DNA of 64,000 nucleotides from CAZNKU01 sp045654805 (lineage in GTDB: Bacteria; Bacillota; Clostridia; Monoglobales; Firm-18): NCBI GenBank assembly GCA_045654805.1, contig JAZOOD010000027.1:1-64000 (forward strand). The letters run 5' to 3'. Positions 54,703 through 63,679 of this stretch are shown here, in pieces (the first letter of the stretch is position 1; the number at the start of each line of letters is the position of its first letter). The position numbers and the translations under genes are program-made. Below the pieces are notes generated by a model. The model did not search any database, had not been told where the DNA came from, and worked only from the letters and a program-made list of their open reading frames with translations.

Positions 54703-55407
54703 TTAGCTCCAGCGCTTTTTCTGTATAAATATAACAGAAAGAAAAACAAATAATCCCGCAAATGTTAAATAGTATATAAATATGGATATATCTATTACAC
54801 CCCATACAAAATTATCAAATCTTGAAAACAATGAAAACCACTGTATGCCTTTAGATAAATAGCCTATATCAACTGCAGATGCAAAAACATCCGATAATTT
54901 CAAAAACAAAATAATTGTAAAAGTAACTATTGCAGAAACAATCTGACTTTCTGTCATCGTGGACACAAAAAGTCCTACGGAAAGCAAGGCACATCCCATA
55001 AGGAAATATCCTAAAAATAGTACTAATGCATTAGACCATATTACTGTTCCAAAAAAAGACATTACAAAAGGATATATAAACATAATAACAACGTTAATTA
55101 AAAACAAAGTTACACATGCAAAATATTTTCCAAGAATAATCGAGATAACGGGAACATTTGTAGTAAGCAGGAGTTGGTCTGTTTTGTTCTTCCGTTCTTC
55201 CGACCAAAGGTGCATTGTCATAAGTGGTACCAAAAGTACAAAAACTAACGAAAGATACGAAAAAAATATAAGCATACTGGTGCTTTTACCTGATAAATTA
55301 TAAACACCAAACAAATATCCGCTTATACAAAGTGCTGCCGCAAGTACAATATATCCAATAGGAGATGTAAAATAAGCAAATAATTCTCTTTTATAGATAG
55401 CTTTCAT
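54703..55407 (-). CDS. ABC transporter permease (GldF-like)
   Basis: The 234-residue protein has six hydrophobic helices of the ABC-2 type, with IYKRELFAYFTSPIGYIV at the start and LLLTTNVPVISIILGKYFA in the middle. This is the GldF type of single-domain permease. It starts one base after the ATPase stop and pairs with it. Confidence 0.92.
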   Translation of the reverse strand: MKAIYKRELFAYFTSPIGYIVLAAALCISGYLFGVYNLSGKSTSMLIFFSYLSLVFVLLVPLMTMHLWSEERKNKTDQLLLTTNVPVISIILGKYFACVTLFLINVVIMFIYPFVMSFFGTVIWSNALVLFLGYFLMGCALLSVGLFVSTMTESQIVSAIVTFTIILFLKLSDVFASAVDIGYLSKGIQWFSLFSRFDNFVWGVIDISIFIYYLTFAGLFVFLSVIFIQKKRWS

Positions 55408-55408
55408 T

Positions 55409-56371
55409 TTATTTATCCCCTTTCTTCAAATTTTGTTTCTTTTTCTTTGCAGTTACTTTAAGGAAAATATCTTCCAAAGTCATTTTTTTAGTATCAAAAG
55501 ACATAAGTGAAAGATTTTTCTTATCTACAATATCCAAAATTTGTTTTCTTATATCCTTACCCTCTTTTGGTGTTATTGTATATATAAATTTATCCGTTTC
55601 ACCCGTTGACTCAACCGTAACTGTTTTTACATCTGAAATGGTATTAATAGCATTAATAACAATATCCTTTACCCCTAAAATAGTAGCAACATAAACAGAT
55701 TGATTAACAAGCTGTTCATTAATATTCTTGATTGTATCATACACAACCAATTTACCATTATTAATTATTAACACCTTAGAACACACAGATGTAATTTCAG
55801 ATAAAATATGAGAACTAATTATAACAGTTCTGTTCTTTCCAAGATTACGAATCAAAGTTCTAATTTCCTGAATCTGGCTTGGATCAAGACCAACTGTTGG
55901 TTCATCCAGAATCAATATTTCAGGATTACCAATAAGAGCCTGTGCAATACCAACCCTTTGTTTATAACCCTTTGATAAATTTTTTATTATACGGTCTTTT
56001 ACATTAGTAATCTTCACAAGAGACATTATATCTTCAATATGTTTAGCCCTATTAAGCTTTACATTTTTAAGTTCATACACAAACTTAAGATATTCCAAAA
56101 CTGTCATATCCATATAAAGTGGAGGGTTTTCAGGCAAATAACCAATTAGTTTTTTTGCCCTATCTGCATCCTTTAGTATATCAAACCCATTTATTTCAAT
56201 ACTGCCTGATGTTGTTGAAATATAACCGGTCATCATATTCATAGTGGTACTTTTACCTGCACCATTAGGCCCCAAAAACCCAATTATTTCACCTTCATCA
56301 AATTTTACGGAAATATTATTAACAGCAGTATTTAAACCAAATTTTTTGGTAACATTTTTTAATTCAATCAC
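55409..56371 (-). CDS. ABC transporter ATP-binding protein (GldA-like)
   Basis: The 320-residue ATPase has GFLGPNGAGKSTTMNMM (Walker A), LSKGYKQRVGIAQALIG (signature), LILDEPTVGLDPSQI (Walker B) and a C-terminal extension of about 90 residues typical of GldA/NodI-type ATPases. It heads the four-gene Gld-like unit, 22 bases after hisS. Confidence 0.93.
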   Translation of the reverse strand: MIELKNVTKKFGLNTAVNNISVKFDEGEIIGFLGPNGAGKSTTMNMMTGYISTTSGSIEINGFDILKDADRAKKLIGYLPENPPLYMDMTVLEYLKFVYELKNVKLNRAKHIEDIMSLVKITNVKDRIIKNLSKGYKQRVGIAQALIGNPEILILDEPTVGLDPSQIQEIRTLIRNLGKNRTVIISSHILSEITSVCSKVLIINNGKLVVYDTIKNINEQLVNQSVYVATILGVKDIVINAINTISDVKTVTVESTGETDKFIYTITPKEGKDIRKQILDIVDKKNLSLMSFDTKKMTLEDIFLKVTAKKKKQNLKKGDK

Positions 56372-56392
56372 AATAACACCTCTTTAGACAAA

Positions 56393-57640
56393 TCAGAAGT
56401 TTTCTTCAATAACTCTTTTTAAATCAGTAATTGCAACTTCCTTCTGTTCGCCGGTTGCCATATTTTTGACATTAACTTTATCGTTTTTAATTTCGTCATT
56501 TCCGATAACAACCGTATATTTTGCACCAATTTTGTCTGCATATTTCATTTGAGCTTTTAAGCTTCTGCCCATCAAGTCTTTTTCAACCGAAATACCTTGT
56601 AATCTCAAATCATTTGCAAGCTTTTGTGCAAACAAATCAGCATCTTCACCAATATTGGATATATAAAGTTGAACTTCAGCCTGTGATTCAGGTAAAAGCC
56701 CCTGACTCTCCAAAACCATCAAAAGCCTTTCCAATCCAAGTCCAAAACCAACACCGGGAGTAGGCTTGCCACCCAATTCCTCAACAAGACCATTATAACG
56801 ACCACCGCCGCACACAACCAATCCCTCTGATTTAATTTCAAAAACAGTGGTTGTATAGTAGTCAAGCCCTCTAACAATGGTGTCATCAATTTCATAGCTG
56901 ATACCCATAGCATCAAGGTATTTGCAAAGCTTGTTGTAATGTTCCATACATTCGGGACATTGTTCATTTAAAATTTTAGGTGCACAAACACCAATTTCTT
57001 CACAATGTTGGACTTTGCAGTCAATAATTCTCATAGGGTTTTTATCAAGTCTTGTCTTACAAGTTTCGCAAAGTTCGTCAGTATAATTTGAAAAATAATT
57101 TTTAAGCTTTGCATTATACTCCTTACGACAATCGGGACACCCAATGCTGTTAACATATAACTTAAGGTCCCTAACACCCAAGGTCTTGAGCAAATTATAT
57201 GCCATAGAAATAACTTCAGCATCTATTGATGATTCAGGACTGCCAAATGCCTCAATACCAAACTGATGGAATTCCCTTAATCTGCCTGCCTGAGGCTTTT
57301 CATATCTGTAACACGAAAGCATATAATACATCTTTGTTGGCTGAGCATCTGCAAAGAGATTGTTTTCTAAAAAGCATCTAACTGTACCTGCTGTACCCTC
57401 AGGTCGTAGTGTAATACTTCTTCCACCTTTATCTTCAAATGTGTACATTTCCTTTTGAACAACATCAGTTGTATCGCCAACACCACGTTCAAAAAGTTCC
57501 GTATGTTCAAATACAGGAATACGAACTTCCTTGTATCCGAAATTTTTACATATATTGCGGATTTCTTCTTCCACATAATGCCATTTATAGCTTTCCTGAG
57601 GAATAACATCCTTTGTTCCTCTTGGTGCTTTTGTAATCAT
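56393..57640 (-). CDS. hisS: Histidyl-tRNA synthetase
   Basis: The 415-residue class II synthetase has RGTKDVIPQESYKW, motif 2 TLRPEGTAGTVRCFLE and REFHQFGIEAFG, the His-specific ARGLDYYTT-like IVRGLDYYTTTVFEI, and a C-terminal anticodon domain. A Cys-rich insertion (CPDCRKEYNAKL, CPECMEHY) replaces part of the usual insert; this form is known in Clostridia. It overlaps the engB stop by one base (UAAUG). Confidence 0.96.
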   Translation of the reverse strand: MITKAPRGTKDVIPQESYKWHYVEEEIRNICKNFGYKEVRIPVFEHTELFERGVGDTTDVVQKEMYTFEDKGGRSITLRPEGTAGTVRCFLENNLFADAQPTKMYYMLSCYRYEKPQAGRLREFHQFGIEAFGSPESSIDAEVISMAYNLLKTLGVRDLKLYVNSIGCPDCRKEYNAKLKNYFSNYTDELCETCKTRLDKNPMRIIDCKVQHCEEIGVCAPKILNEQCPECMEHYNKLCKYLDAMGISYEIDDTIVRGLDYYTTTVFEIKSEGLVVCGGGRYNGLVEELGGKPTPGVGFGLGLERLLMVLESQGLLPESQAEVQLYISNIGEDADLFAQKLANDLRLQGISVEKDLMGRSLKAQMKYADKIGAKYTVVIGNDEIKNDKVNVKNMATGEQKEVAITDLKRVIEENF

Positions 57641-58224
57641 TATTCTTCAACTCCTATCATCTGTTTAAACAGGCTCCATACCTCGTCAACACCGTCACCT
57701 TTTTCAGAGGAAAAAGGTATTACTTCATCAATACCAAAGGTGTTTTTAATAAGATTCAAAGCATCTTCACGCTGACTTGGTTTAACCTTATCTTTTTTGG
57801 TAGCAATAACGACCGGTTCAAAACCGCTTTCAACTATCCAATTAAACATCATAATATCATCGTTAGTTGGTTTATGTCGCATATCTACTAAAAGTACAAC
57901 TTGTATAAGTTGTTCTCTTTCATTAAGATATTCCTCAATCATCCTGCCCCATTTTTCCTTTTCCTGCTTGGAAACCTTGGCAAAGCCATAACCGGGCAAA
58001 TCAACAAAAATCAATGTTTTATCAATGTCATAAAAATTAATTGTAGCGGTTTTACCGGGCTGGGCACTAACTCTTGCAAGTTTTTTTCTATTTAAAAGCT
58101 TATTGATAAGTGAAGACTTACCAACGTTAGACCTTCCTGCAAAAGCTATCTCGGGTAAATCTGTATTAGGATATTGTCTTTTACTTACAGCAGAAAGCAT
58201 TAAAGCAACATTATTCAAATTCAT
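57640..58224 (-). CDS. engB: Ribosome biogenesis GTPase EngB (YsxC/YihA)
   Basis: The 194-residue GTPase has G1 AGRSNVGKSSLINKLL, G3 VDLPGYGFAKVSK, and G4 ATKKDKVKPS. It acts in 50S assembly and is usually essential. It sits between lon and hisS with overlaps at both ends, the classic lon-engB order. Confidence 0.97.
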   Translation of the reverse strand: MNLNNVALMLSAVSKRQYPNTDLPEIAFAGRSNVGKSSLINKLLNRKKLARVSAQPGKTATINFYDIDKTLIFVDLPGYGFAKVSKQEKEKWGRMIEEYLNEREQLIQVVLLVDMRHKPTNDDIMMFNWIVESGFEPVVIATKKDKVKPSQREDALNLIKNTFGIDEVIPFSSEKGDGVDEVWSLFKQMIGVEE

Positions 58225-60626
58225 TGTTTAATCATTGCCTCCTCACTCTTTGCTGTTTTCACATCAACAAATTTATAATCTTTTACAGCAGGTTTATCAC
58301 ATAATGCAACAGACAAAACTTTATCAATATTATCTACTGTTATAAAATTTAATTCATTTCTTACAATTTCAGGAATATCAGCAATATCAGGTTCATTTTG
58401 CTTTGGAATTATAACAGTTTTCACACCCGCTCTATGTGCTGCTATTGACTTTTCTTTTAATCCACCAATAGCCAAGACTCTGCCGCGAATTGTAATTTCA
58501 CCAGTCATTGCAACATCACGTCTAACGGGAATTTTGGTAAGTGCTGAAACAACTGACGTTGCTATTGTAATACCTGCAGAAGGACCATCCTTTGGAACAG
58601 CACCCTCCGGTACGTGCACATGAATATCAAATTTTTTATAAAAATCCGGAACTATCCCTAGTTTATCACAATTAGCACGGATATAGCTAATTGCAGCAAC
58701 TGCAGATTCTTTCATTACATCTCCAAGCTTACCTGTAAGTTCTATCTTCCCTGTGCCGGGCATAACGTTTGTTTCTATCTGCAAAGTATCACCGCCGACG
58801 CTTGTCCACGCAAGACCATTTGCAACACCAATTTCATCATTGTTTTCAATATCTGTAAATAAAAACTTACGTTTTCCAAGATATTTTTCAAGATTAATAG
58901 GAGTTACAATAACAGATTTAACACCATTTTCAACAATATTTTTTGCAGTCTTACGACAAATTTCCGCAATTGAACGTTCAAGATTGCGTACTCCGGATTC
59001 CTTTGTATAATAATTTACAATATCGCGTACAGCATCACGTGTTATACGCAAATTTTTGGTATCCAAACCATGTTTTTTCCTTTGTTTTGGAATAAGATGG
59101 TCAAGTGTAATTTCAATCTTTTCCTGCAAAGTATAACTGGAAATATTAATAACTTCCATTCTGTCAAGCAACGGTCTTGAAATAGTATCAAGAGAATTTG
59201 CAGTTGTTACAAAAACCACATCCGACAAGTCAATTGGTATTTCAAGAAAATTGTCTCTGAATGAAAAATTCTGTTCGGAATCCAAAACCTCAAGCAATGC
59301 CGATGATGGATCACCTTTATAATCCGAGCTTAGTTTATCAATTTCATCAAGCAAGATAAATGCATTCATACTCTTCGCCTGTTTTATTGCATTTACAATT
59401 CTGCCAGGCATAGCACCAACATAAGTTTTTCGATGTCCCCTTATTTCCGCTTCATCACGGATACCGCCAAGAGAAATACGTACATAATTTCTGTTCATAG
59501 CCCTTGCAATACTTTTTGCAACAGATGTTTTCCCAACACCCGGGGGGCCTACTAGACACAATATTGTGCCATTATAATCCCTTGCAATGTGCTTAACGGA
59601 CAAAAATTCTATAATACGTTCTTTAACATCTTCAAGCCCGTAATGGTCAGCATCCAAAATATTTTTAGCCTGCTTCACGGATAATCTGTCCTTAGTATAT
59701 ACTCCCCACGGAAGTTCAAGAACAATATCCAGATAATTACGCATAACTGCACTGTCGGAAGACATCGTGGACATTTTGGATAACCTATCTACATCCTTCA
59801 ACAATTTTTCTTTTATATTATCAGAAAAACTAAGTTTAGATATTTTTGAACGGTATTCATCACAATCAGACTGGTGTCCGTCTTTGTCACCAAGTTCTTC
59901 ATTAATTGCCTTAACCTGTTCGCGAAGATAGTATTCTTTTTGGTGTCTGTCCATTTCCTCTTTAACACGGGCAGCAATATCATACTCAATTTTCATAATT
60001 TGTGACTCATTGTTCATTATTTCAATGAGTTTTTCCATACGCTTATATATATCAGTTTCAGATAAAATTTTCATTTTATCTTCTTGTTTAACAAATATAT
60101 TTCCTGCTACAACATCAATAAACTCTTCAACTTCTGTAATATTCATTATCTGAGCAACAATTTCATGCGGAAGTTTGGGAAGAAATTTCAGGTAATCGTC
60201 CAACATATCCTTTGCTGCACGCATAAATGCTTCCACTTCGTCAGTAGATTCAACTCTGGCGGCAGGGTATCTTCTAAGTTCTGCAACATAATGTGTTGTT
60301 TCATCAAGTATTTTAGCTATTTTACCTCTGGCAATGCCCTCAACCAAAATACGGATATTGCCATTTTGCAGTTTCATAATCTGCTTTATTTTTGATACTG
60401 TGCCGAAAGTATAAACATCTTCCGGCTTTGGGTCATCCGTTTTTATATCCTTTTGTGTGGAAAGAAAAATCAACTGTTCATTATTCATTGCCTCCTCAAC
60501 AGCCTTTATAGATTTATCTCTGCCTACGTCAAAATGCAAAACCATATATGGAAATACTGTCAAGCCTCTGAGAGGCAACAAAGGCAAGACCATTTTTTTA
60601 GTTATTATTCTTTTATTTTTAACCAT
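58221..60626 (-). CDS. lon: ATP-dependent protease Lon
   Basis: The 801-residue LonA has an N-terminal substrate domain (LPLLPLRGLTVFPYMVLHF), a coiled linker, AAA+ domain with Walker A GPPGVGKTSVAKSIARAM and Walker B FILLDEIDKLS, and a C-terminal protease with the Ser-Lys dyad (PKDGPSAGITIA, and the later GGLKEKSIAA). The size is standard. The first ATG follows GAGGTG by about 12 bases; a second ATG 11 codons on is an alternative. Confidence 0.97.
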   Translation of the reverse strand: MVKNKRIITKKMVLPLLPLRGLTVFPYMVLHFDVGRDKSIKAVEEAMNNEQLIFLSTQKDIKTDDPKPEDVYTFGTVSKIKQIMKLQNGNIRILVEGIARGKIAKILDETTHYVAELRRYPAARVESTDEVEAFMRAAKDMLDDYLKFLPKLPHEIVAQIMNITEVEEFIDVVAGNIFVKQEDKMKILSETDIYKRMEKLIEIMNNESQIMKIEYDIAARVKEEMDRHQKEYYLREQVKAINEELGDKDGHQSDCDEYRSKISKLSFSDNIKEKLLKDVDRLSKMSTMSSDSAVMRNYLDIVLELPWGVYTKDRLSVKQAKNILDADHYGLEDVKERIIEFLSVKHIARDYNGTILCLVGPPGVGKTSVAKSIARAMNRNYVRISLGGIRDEAEIRGHRKTYVGAMPGRIVNAIKQAKSMNAFILLDEIDKLSSDYKGDPSSALLEVLDSEQNFSFRDNFLEIPIDLSDVVFVTTANSLDTISRPLLDRMEVINISSYTLQEKIEITLDHLIPKQRKKHGLDTKNLRITRDAVRDIVNYYTKESGVRNLERSIAEICRKTAKNIVENGVKSVIVTPINLEKYLGKRKFLFTDIENNDEIGVANGLAWTSVGGDTLQIETNVMPGTGKIELTGKLGDVMKESAVAAISYIRANCDKLGIVPDFYKKFDIHVHVPEGAVPKDGPSAGITIATSVVSALTKIPVRRDVAMTGEITIRGRVLAIGGLKEKSIAAHRAGVKTVIIPKQNEPDIADIPEIVRNELNFITVDNIDKVLSVALCDKPAVKDYKFVDVKTAKSEEAMIKQ

Positions 60627-60846
60627 AAATATTATTTCACCTCAATTTCACGCCATTTGGGTAAGGTAATCCAAAATAAAATATTACCTATCATAACATT
60701 ATACTATTTTTTATGAAATATTTCAACCTTTTTTACAAAACTTTTACTGGTTAATTAATACATATCTGTATTTTTATTGTTGCATTCGCGTATAAAAATC
60801 AAAATGTATGAAATCATAATTTTATATTTATACGGAGGTTGATAAA

Positions 60847-61500
60847 ATGAAAAAAATTTCAATATTTATAATCTTATTATCGTTGGTTATTAGTGCCGCT
60901 GTATTTAATAACAGAAGTAATGAAGTTTTATCAAAAAAAGGCTCCACAGGAAATGAAGTAATACAGATACAAAAAAAATTAAAATACTGGGGATATTACA
61001 ATGGTGATGTTGACGGAATATACGGAAGTAAAACAAAAGCCGCAATAGAGAACTTTCAAAGAAAAAACGGGCTAACTGTTGACGGTATAGCAGGAACAAA
61101 TACACTAAATGCTATGGGCATACAATCTTCCTCTAATAATTACAATTACGACAATGATGCAAAATTGCTTGCCAGAATAATTAATGCAGAGGCTCGGGGA
61201 GAATCGTACGTAGGACAAGTTTCTGTAGGAGCGGTAGTACTAAACCGAGTTGATCATCCCTCTTTCCCAAATACCATAGCGGGTGTAATTTTTCAGGAAG
61301 GTGCCTTCACTGCCATAGTAGACGGACAATGGGATGCCGATATGTATGAAAGCTCTTACAAAGCAGCACAAGACGCACTTAACGGTTGGGACCCAACCGG
61401 TGGTGCCATATATTATTACAACCCTGCAAAAACTACAAGTAAGTGGATTTACTCACGTCCTGTAATTACAACTATTGGAAAACACGTGTTTGCCAAATAA
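60847..61500 (+). CDS. sleB: Spore cortex-lytic-type cell wall hydrolase (SleB family)
   Basis: The 217-residue exported enzyme has a signal segment (about 3-20), a peptidoglycan-binding domain (TGNEVIQIQKKLKYWGYYNG to GTNTLNAMG, about 36-90) and the Hydrolase_2 domain with RIINAEARGESYVGQVSVGA and the catalytic Glu in that motif. The layout equals SleB/CwlJ-type germination lytic enzymes. No ypeB partner is adjacent. The start follows GGAGG. Confidence 0.9.
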   Translation: MKKISIFIILLSLVISAAVFNNRSNEVLSKKGSTGNEVIQIQKKLKYWGYYNGDVDGIYGSKTKAAIENFQRKNGLTVDGIAGTNTLNAMGIQSSSNNYNYDNDAKLLARIINAEARGESYVGQVSVGAVVLNRVDHPSFPNTIAGVIFQEGAFTAIVDGQWDADMYESSYKAAQDALNGWDPTGGAIYYYNPAKTTSKWIYSRPVITTIGKHVFAK

Positions 61501-61563
61501 AATAATTACAATGTTGATTTTTGTAAAATTTTATGATAAATTACATTATGAGGTGAACGTAAG

Positions 61564-62217
61564 TTGAATATGATGGAGAAATTTACAAATTTTAAAGAAA
61601 GAATAACTACAACAGCGGTTTATGAAACATATATTGACACAAAAGCATATATTCAACGTCATAAATTTTTATTATCTATTTTATTAGTTGTAAACTTTTC
61701 GATTATCCTTGCTCTGGTACCGCTTTTTCACAATATAATTTATAAACCCCAAAACACTGAGCATTTTACTATAAATTCATCAATCAATGATTTTGAACAA
61801 AAAATCTATATTACTGTTACGGGGGAAGTCAAGTATCCAGGTATGTACGAAATGACTACCGAAGACAGAATTGCAGATGCAATAGAAAAAGCCGGTGGAT
61901 TTACCCAAAGAGCCTATACAAGCAACATAAATCTTGCTCAGAAGTTAACTGATGAGCAATACATAAATGTATCACCATATGAAGAAACAACAAATAAATC
62001 CTCCTCTTCATACACTGAATTTACCGGTATTGTTAACATCAATACTGCAACTGCAGATGAGCTTTGTAAATTACCTGGAATTGGGGAATCAACAGCAAAC
62101 AGCATAATTGAATACAGACAAAATGCAGGACAATTTAAACGAATTGAAGATATTCAAAATGTAAGAGGTATTGGAACTGAAAAATACAATAAAATTAAAA
62201 ATAATATTACAATATAA
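61564..62217 (+). CDS. comEA: ComEA-like DNA-binding protein (SLBB plus helix-hairpin-helix)
   Basis: The 217-residue protein has a membrane anchor (about 35-58), an SLBB domain (ITVTGEVKYPGMYEMTTEDRI in part) and C-terminal tandem HhH (VNINTATADELCKLPGIGES and FKRIEDIQNVRGIG). ComEA binds DNA at the surface for competence uptake. It starts with TTG eight bases after GAGGTG. No comEC is near. Confidence 0.92.
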   Translation: MNMMEKFTNFKERITTTAVYETYIDTKAYIQRHKFLLSILLVVNFSIILALVPLFHNIIYKPQNTEHFTINSSINDFEQKIYITVTGEVKYPGMYEMTTEDRIADAIEKAGGFTQRAYTSNINLAQKLTDEQYINVSPYEETTNKSSSSYTEFTGIVNINTATADELCKLPGIGESTANSIIEYRQNAGQFKRIEDIQNVRGIGTEKYNKIKNNITI

Positions 62218-62220
62218 TTA

Positions 62221-62249
62221 TAGACATTTTTCTCCAAATATTGTATAAT
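62221..62249 (+). promoter_or_regulatory. Promoter of upp
   Basis: TAGACA (62221-62226) and TATAAT (62244-62249) are 17 bases apart, about 30 bases before the start. Confidence 0.7.
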
Positions 62250-62279
62250 AAATAAAAATGAAAGAAAGGGAGTAAAAAT

Positions 62280-62909
62280 ATGAAAGAACTACATATTATG
62301 ACACATCCTCTTATAAAGCATAAAATCACCATGTTGCGAGACGAAAACACAACAGATAAGGATTTTAGACTTTTAATACACGAAATCGCTTTATTGATGG
62401 GTTATGAAGCAACAAAAGACCTTCCAGTTGTTGACCATAAAGTTATGACTCCTCTTGCAGAATGCAATGGTAAAATTGTTGAAAAACAGGTGGCACTTGT
62501 ACCTATTTTAAGAGCAGGTCTTGGAATGGTAGATGCAATATTAGATCTTATTCCGGCAGCAAAGGTTGGCCACATTGGTTTGTACAGAGATCACGATACA
62601 CTACAGCCCGTTGAATACTACTGCAAAATGCCTACTGATATTGAACAAAGACAGGTTATAGTTTTAGACCCTATGCTTGCTACCGGCGGAAGTGCTATTG
62701 CCGCAATAGAATTAATTAAAAAACGTTATAATGTCAGCAAAATTAAATTTATGTGTATAATTGCCGCTCCTGAAGGTGTAAAAGCTATGCAGGAAGCACA
62801 TCCTGATGTTGATATTTATGTTGGAAATCTTGATGAGAAACTCAATGAAAACGGCTACATACTCCCCGGTCTTGGAGATGCCGGAGACAGAATTTTTGGT
62901 ACAAGATAA
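62280..62909 (+). CDS. upp: Uracil phosphoribosyltransferase
   Basis: Upp salvages uracil to UMP with PRPP. The 209-residue protein has HPLIKHKITMLRDENT, VPILRAGLGMVDAILDLIP, VIVLDPMLATGGSAIAAIE (PRPP loop) and the closing GDAGDRIFGTR. The length is standard. AGGGAG precedes the ATG by seven bases. Confidence 0.97.
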   Translation: MKELHIMTHPLIKHKITMLRDENTTDKDFRLLIHEIALLMGYEATKDLPVVDHKVMTPLAECNGKIVEKQVALVPILRAGLGMVDAILDLIPAAKVGHIGLYRDHDTLQPVEYYCKMPTDIEQRQVIVLDPMLATGGSAIAAIELIKKRYNVSKIKFMCIIAAPEGVKAMQEAHPDVDIYVGNLDEKLNENGYILPGLGDAGDRIFGTR

Positions 62910-62934
62910 CTTCATAAATCACAAGATGACGAAA

Positions 62935-62966
62935 AAAGACATTATTCAAAGATGAATAATGTCTTT
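62935..62966. terminator. Bidirectional terminator between upp and tRNA-Thr
   Basis: Perfect 14-base arms (62935-62948 and 62953-62966) with a four-base loop. A clear T-run follows on the minus strand, ending tRNA-Thr; the plus side has a weaker one for upp. Confidence 0.8.
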
Positions 62967-62968
62967 CT

Positions 62969-63044
62969 TGGAGCTGATAATGGGACTTGAACCCACGACT
63001 TCCACCTTACCAAGGTGGTACTCTACCGTCTGAGTTATATCAGC
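62969..63044 (-). tRNA. tRNA-Thr (GGT)
   Basis: The 76-nt gene has acceptor GCTGATA/TATCAGC, anticodon GGT in a TTGGTAA loop on a CCACC/GGTGG stem, a TTCAAGT T-loop, T discriminator and an encoded CCA. Confidence 0.97.
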
Positions 63045-63121
63045 GAACAAAATATATTATATATAACATTTAATTGTTTGTCAAGTAAAATGTATTTTAT
63101 ACAGCCTTACAGACAAACGAG

Positions 63122-63150
63122 AAAAAGCTCTCGAACATCGAGAGCTTTTT
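63122..63150 (-). terminator. Terminator of the HU gene
   Basis: Perfect 13-bp arms (63122-63134 and 63138-63150) with a three-base loop and a T-run on the minus strand, about ten bases after the HU stop. Confidence 0.9.
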
Positions 63151-63160
63151 ATAAATATAA

Positions 63161-63433
63161 TTATTTTATAGCGTCTTTGAAAGCTTTACCAGCCTTAAAA
63201 GCAGGAGCTTTAGAAGCAGCAATCTTAATTTCTTTTCCTGTCTGTGGGTTTCTACCTGTACGAGCAGCCTTGTTACGTACTTCGAAAGTACCAAAACCAA
63301 CCAACTGTACCTTATCACCTGATTTTAGAGCTTCTGTAATAGCTTCGATTGTAGCGTTCAAAGCCAAATCAGCATCCTTCTTTGTCATTGAAGCCTTTTC
63401 TGCAATAGCAGCAACCAATTCTGTTCTTTTCAT
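63161..63433 (-). CDS. hup: HU family DNA-binding protein
   Basis: The 90-residue histone-like protein begins MKRTELVAAIAEKASMTKKD and has VQLVGFGTFEVRNKAARTGRNPQTGKEI with the DNA-clamping Pro. It bends and compacts DNA. A GGAGGT site precedes the ATG. A small CATGC/GCATG hairpin lies in its leader (63459-63472). Confidence 0.97.
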   Translation of the reverse strand: MKRTELVAAIAEKASMTKKDADLALNATIEAITEALKSGDKVQLVGFGTFEVRNKAARTGRNPQTGKEIKIAASKAPAFKAGKAFKDAIK

Positions 63434-63679
63434 TAATTATACCTCCTAAATTTATCTCATGCAACCGCATGTATTGTTCTTAAGTCATATTCATTTTACC
63501 ACTTAGAATCAATAAATACAATAGAATTTTAATATTTCTCTCAATTTTTAGTTAATTTTAATAAAAATAATATATAATTATTTGTTTAAAAATATTTTTT
63601 TAGTTTTTTTTTAGTGAAAAACACCAATAAAAATGTATTATTTCACTAAATAAAGAAACAATAAACACGAGGTGGTTAA
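63434..63679. other. Divergent intergenic region of hup and tepA-like gene
   Basis: About 245 AT-rich bases hold the promoters of the two divergent genes. A TTGATT and a TAAAAT-like box for hup are visible near 63500, badly spaced. Nothing else is recognised. Confidence 0.35.

Noticed and set aside
60780..60846. Sigma-G promoter ahead of the sleB-like gene
   Set aside because: GTATA- and CATAAT-like boxes exist but the spacing does not fit the consensus, so I do not report it.
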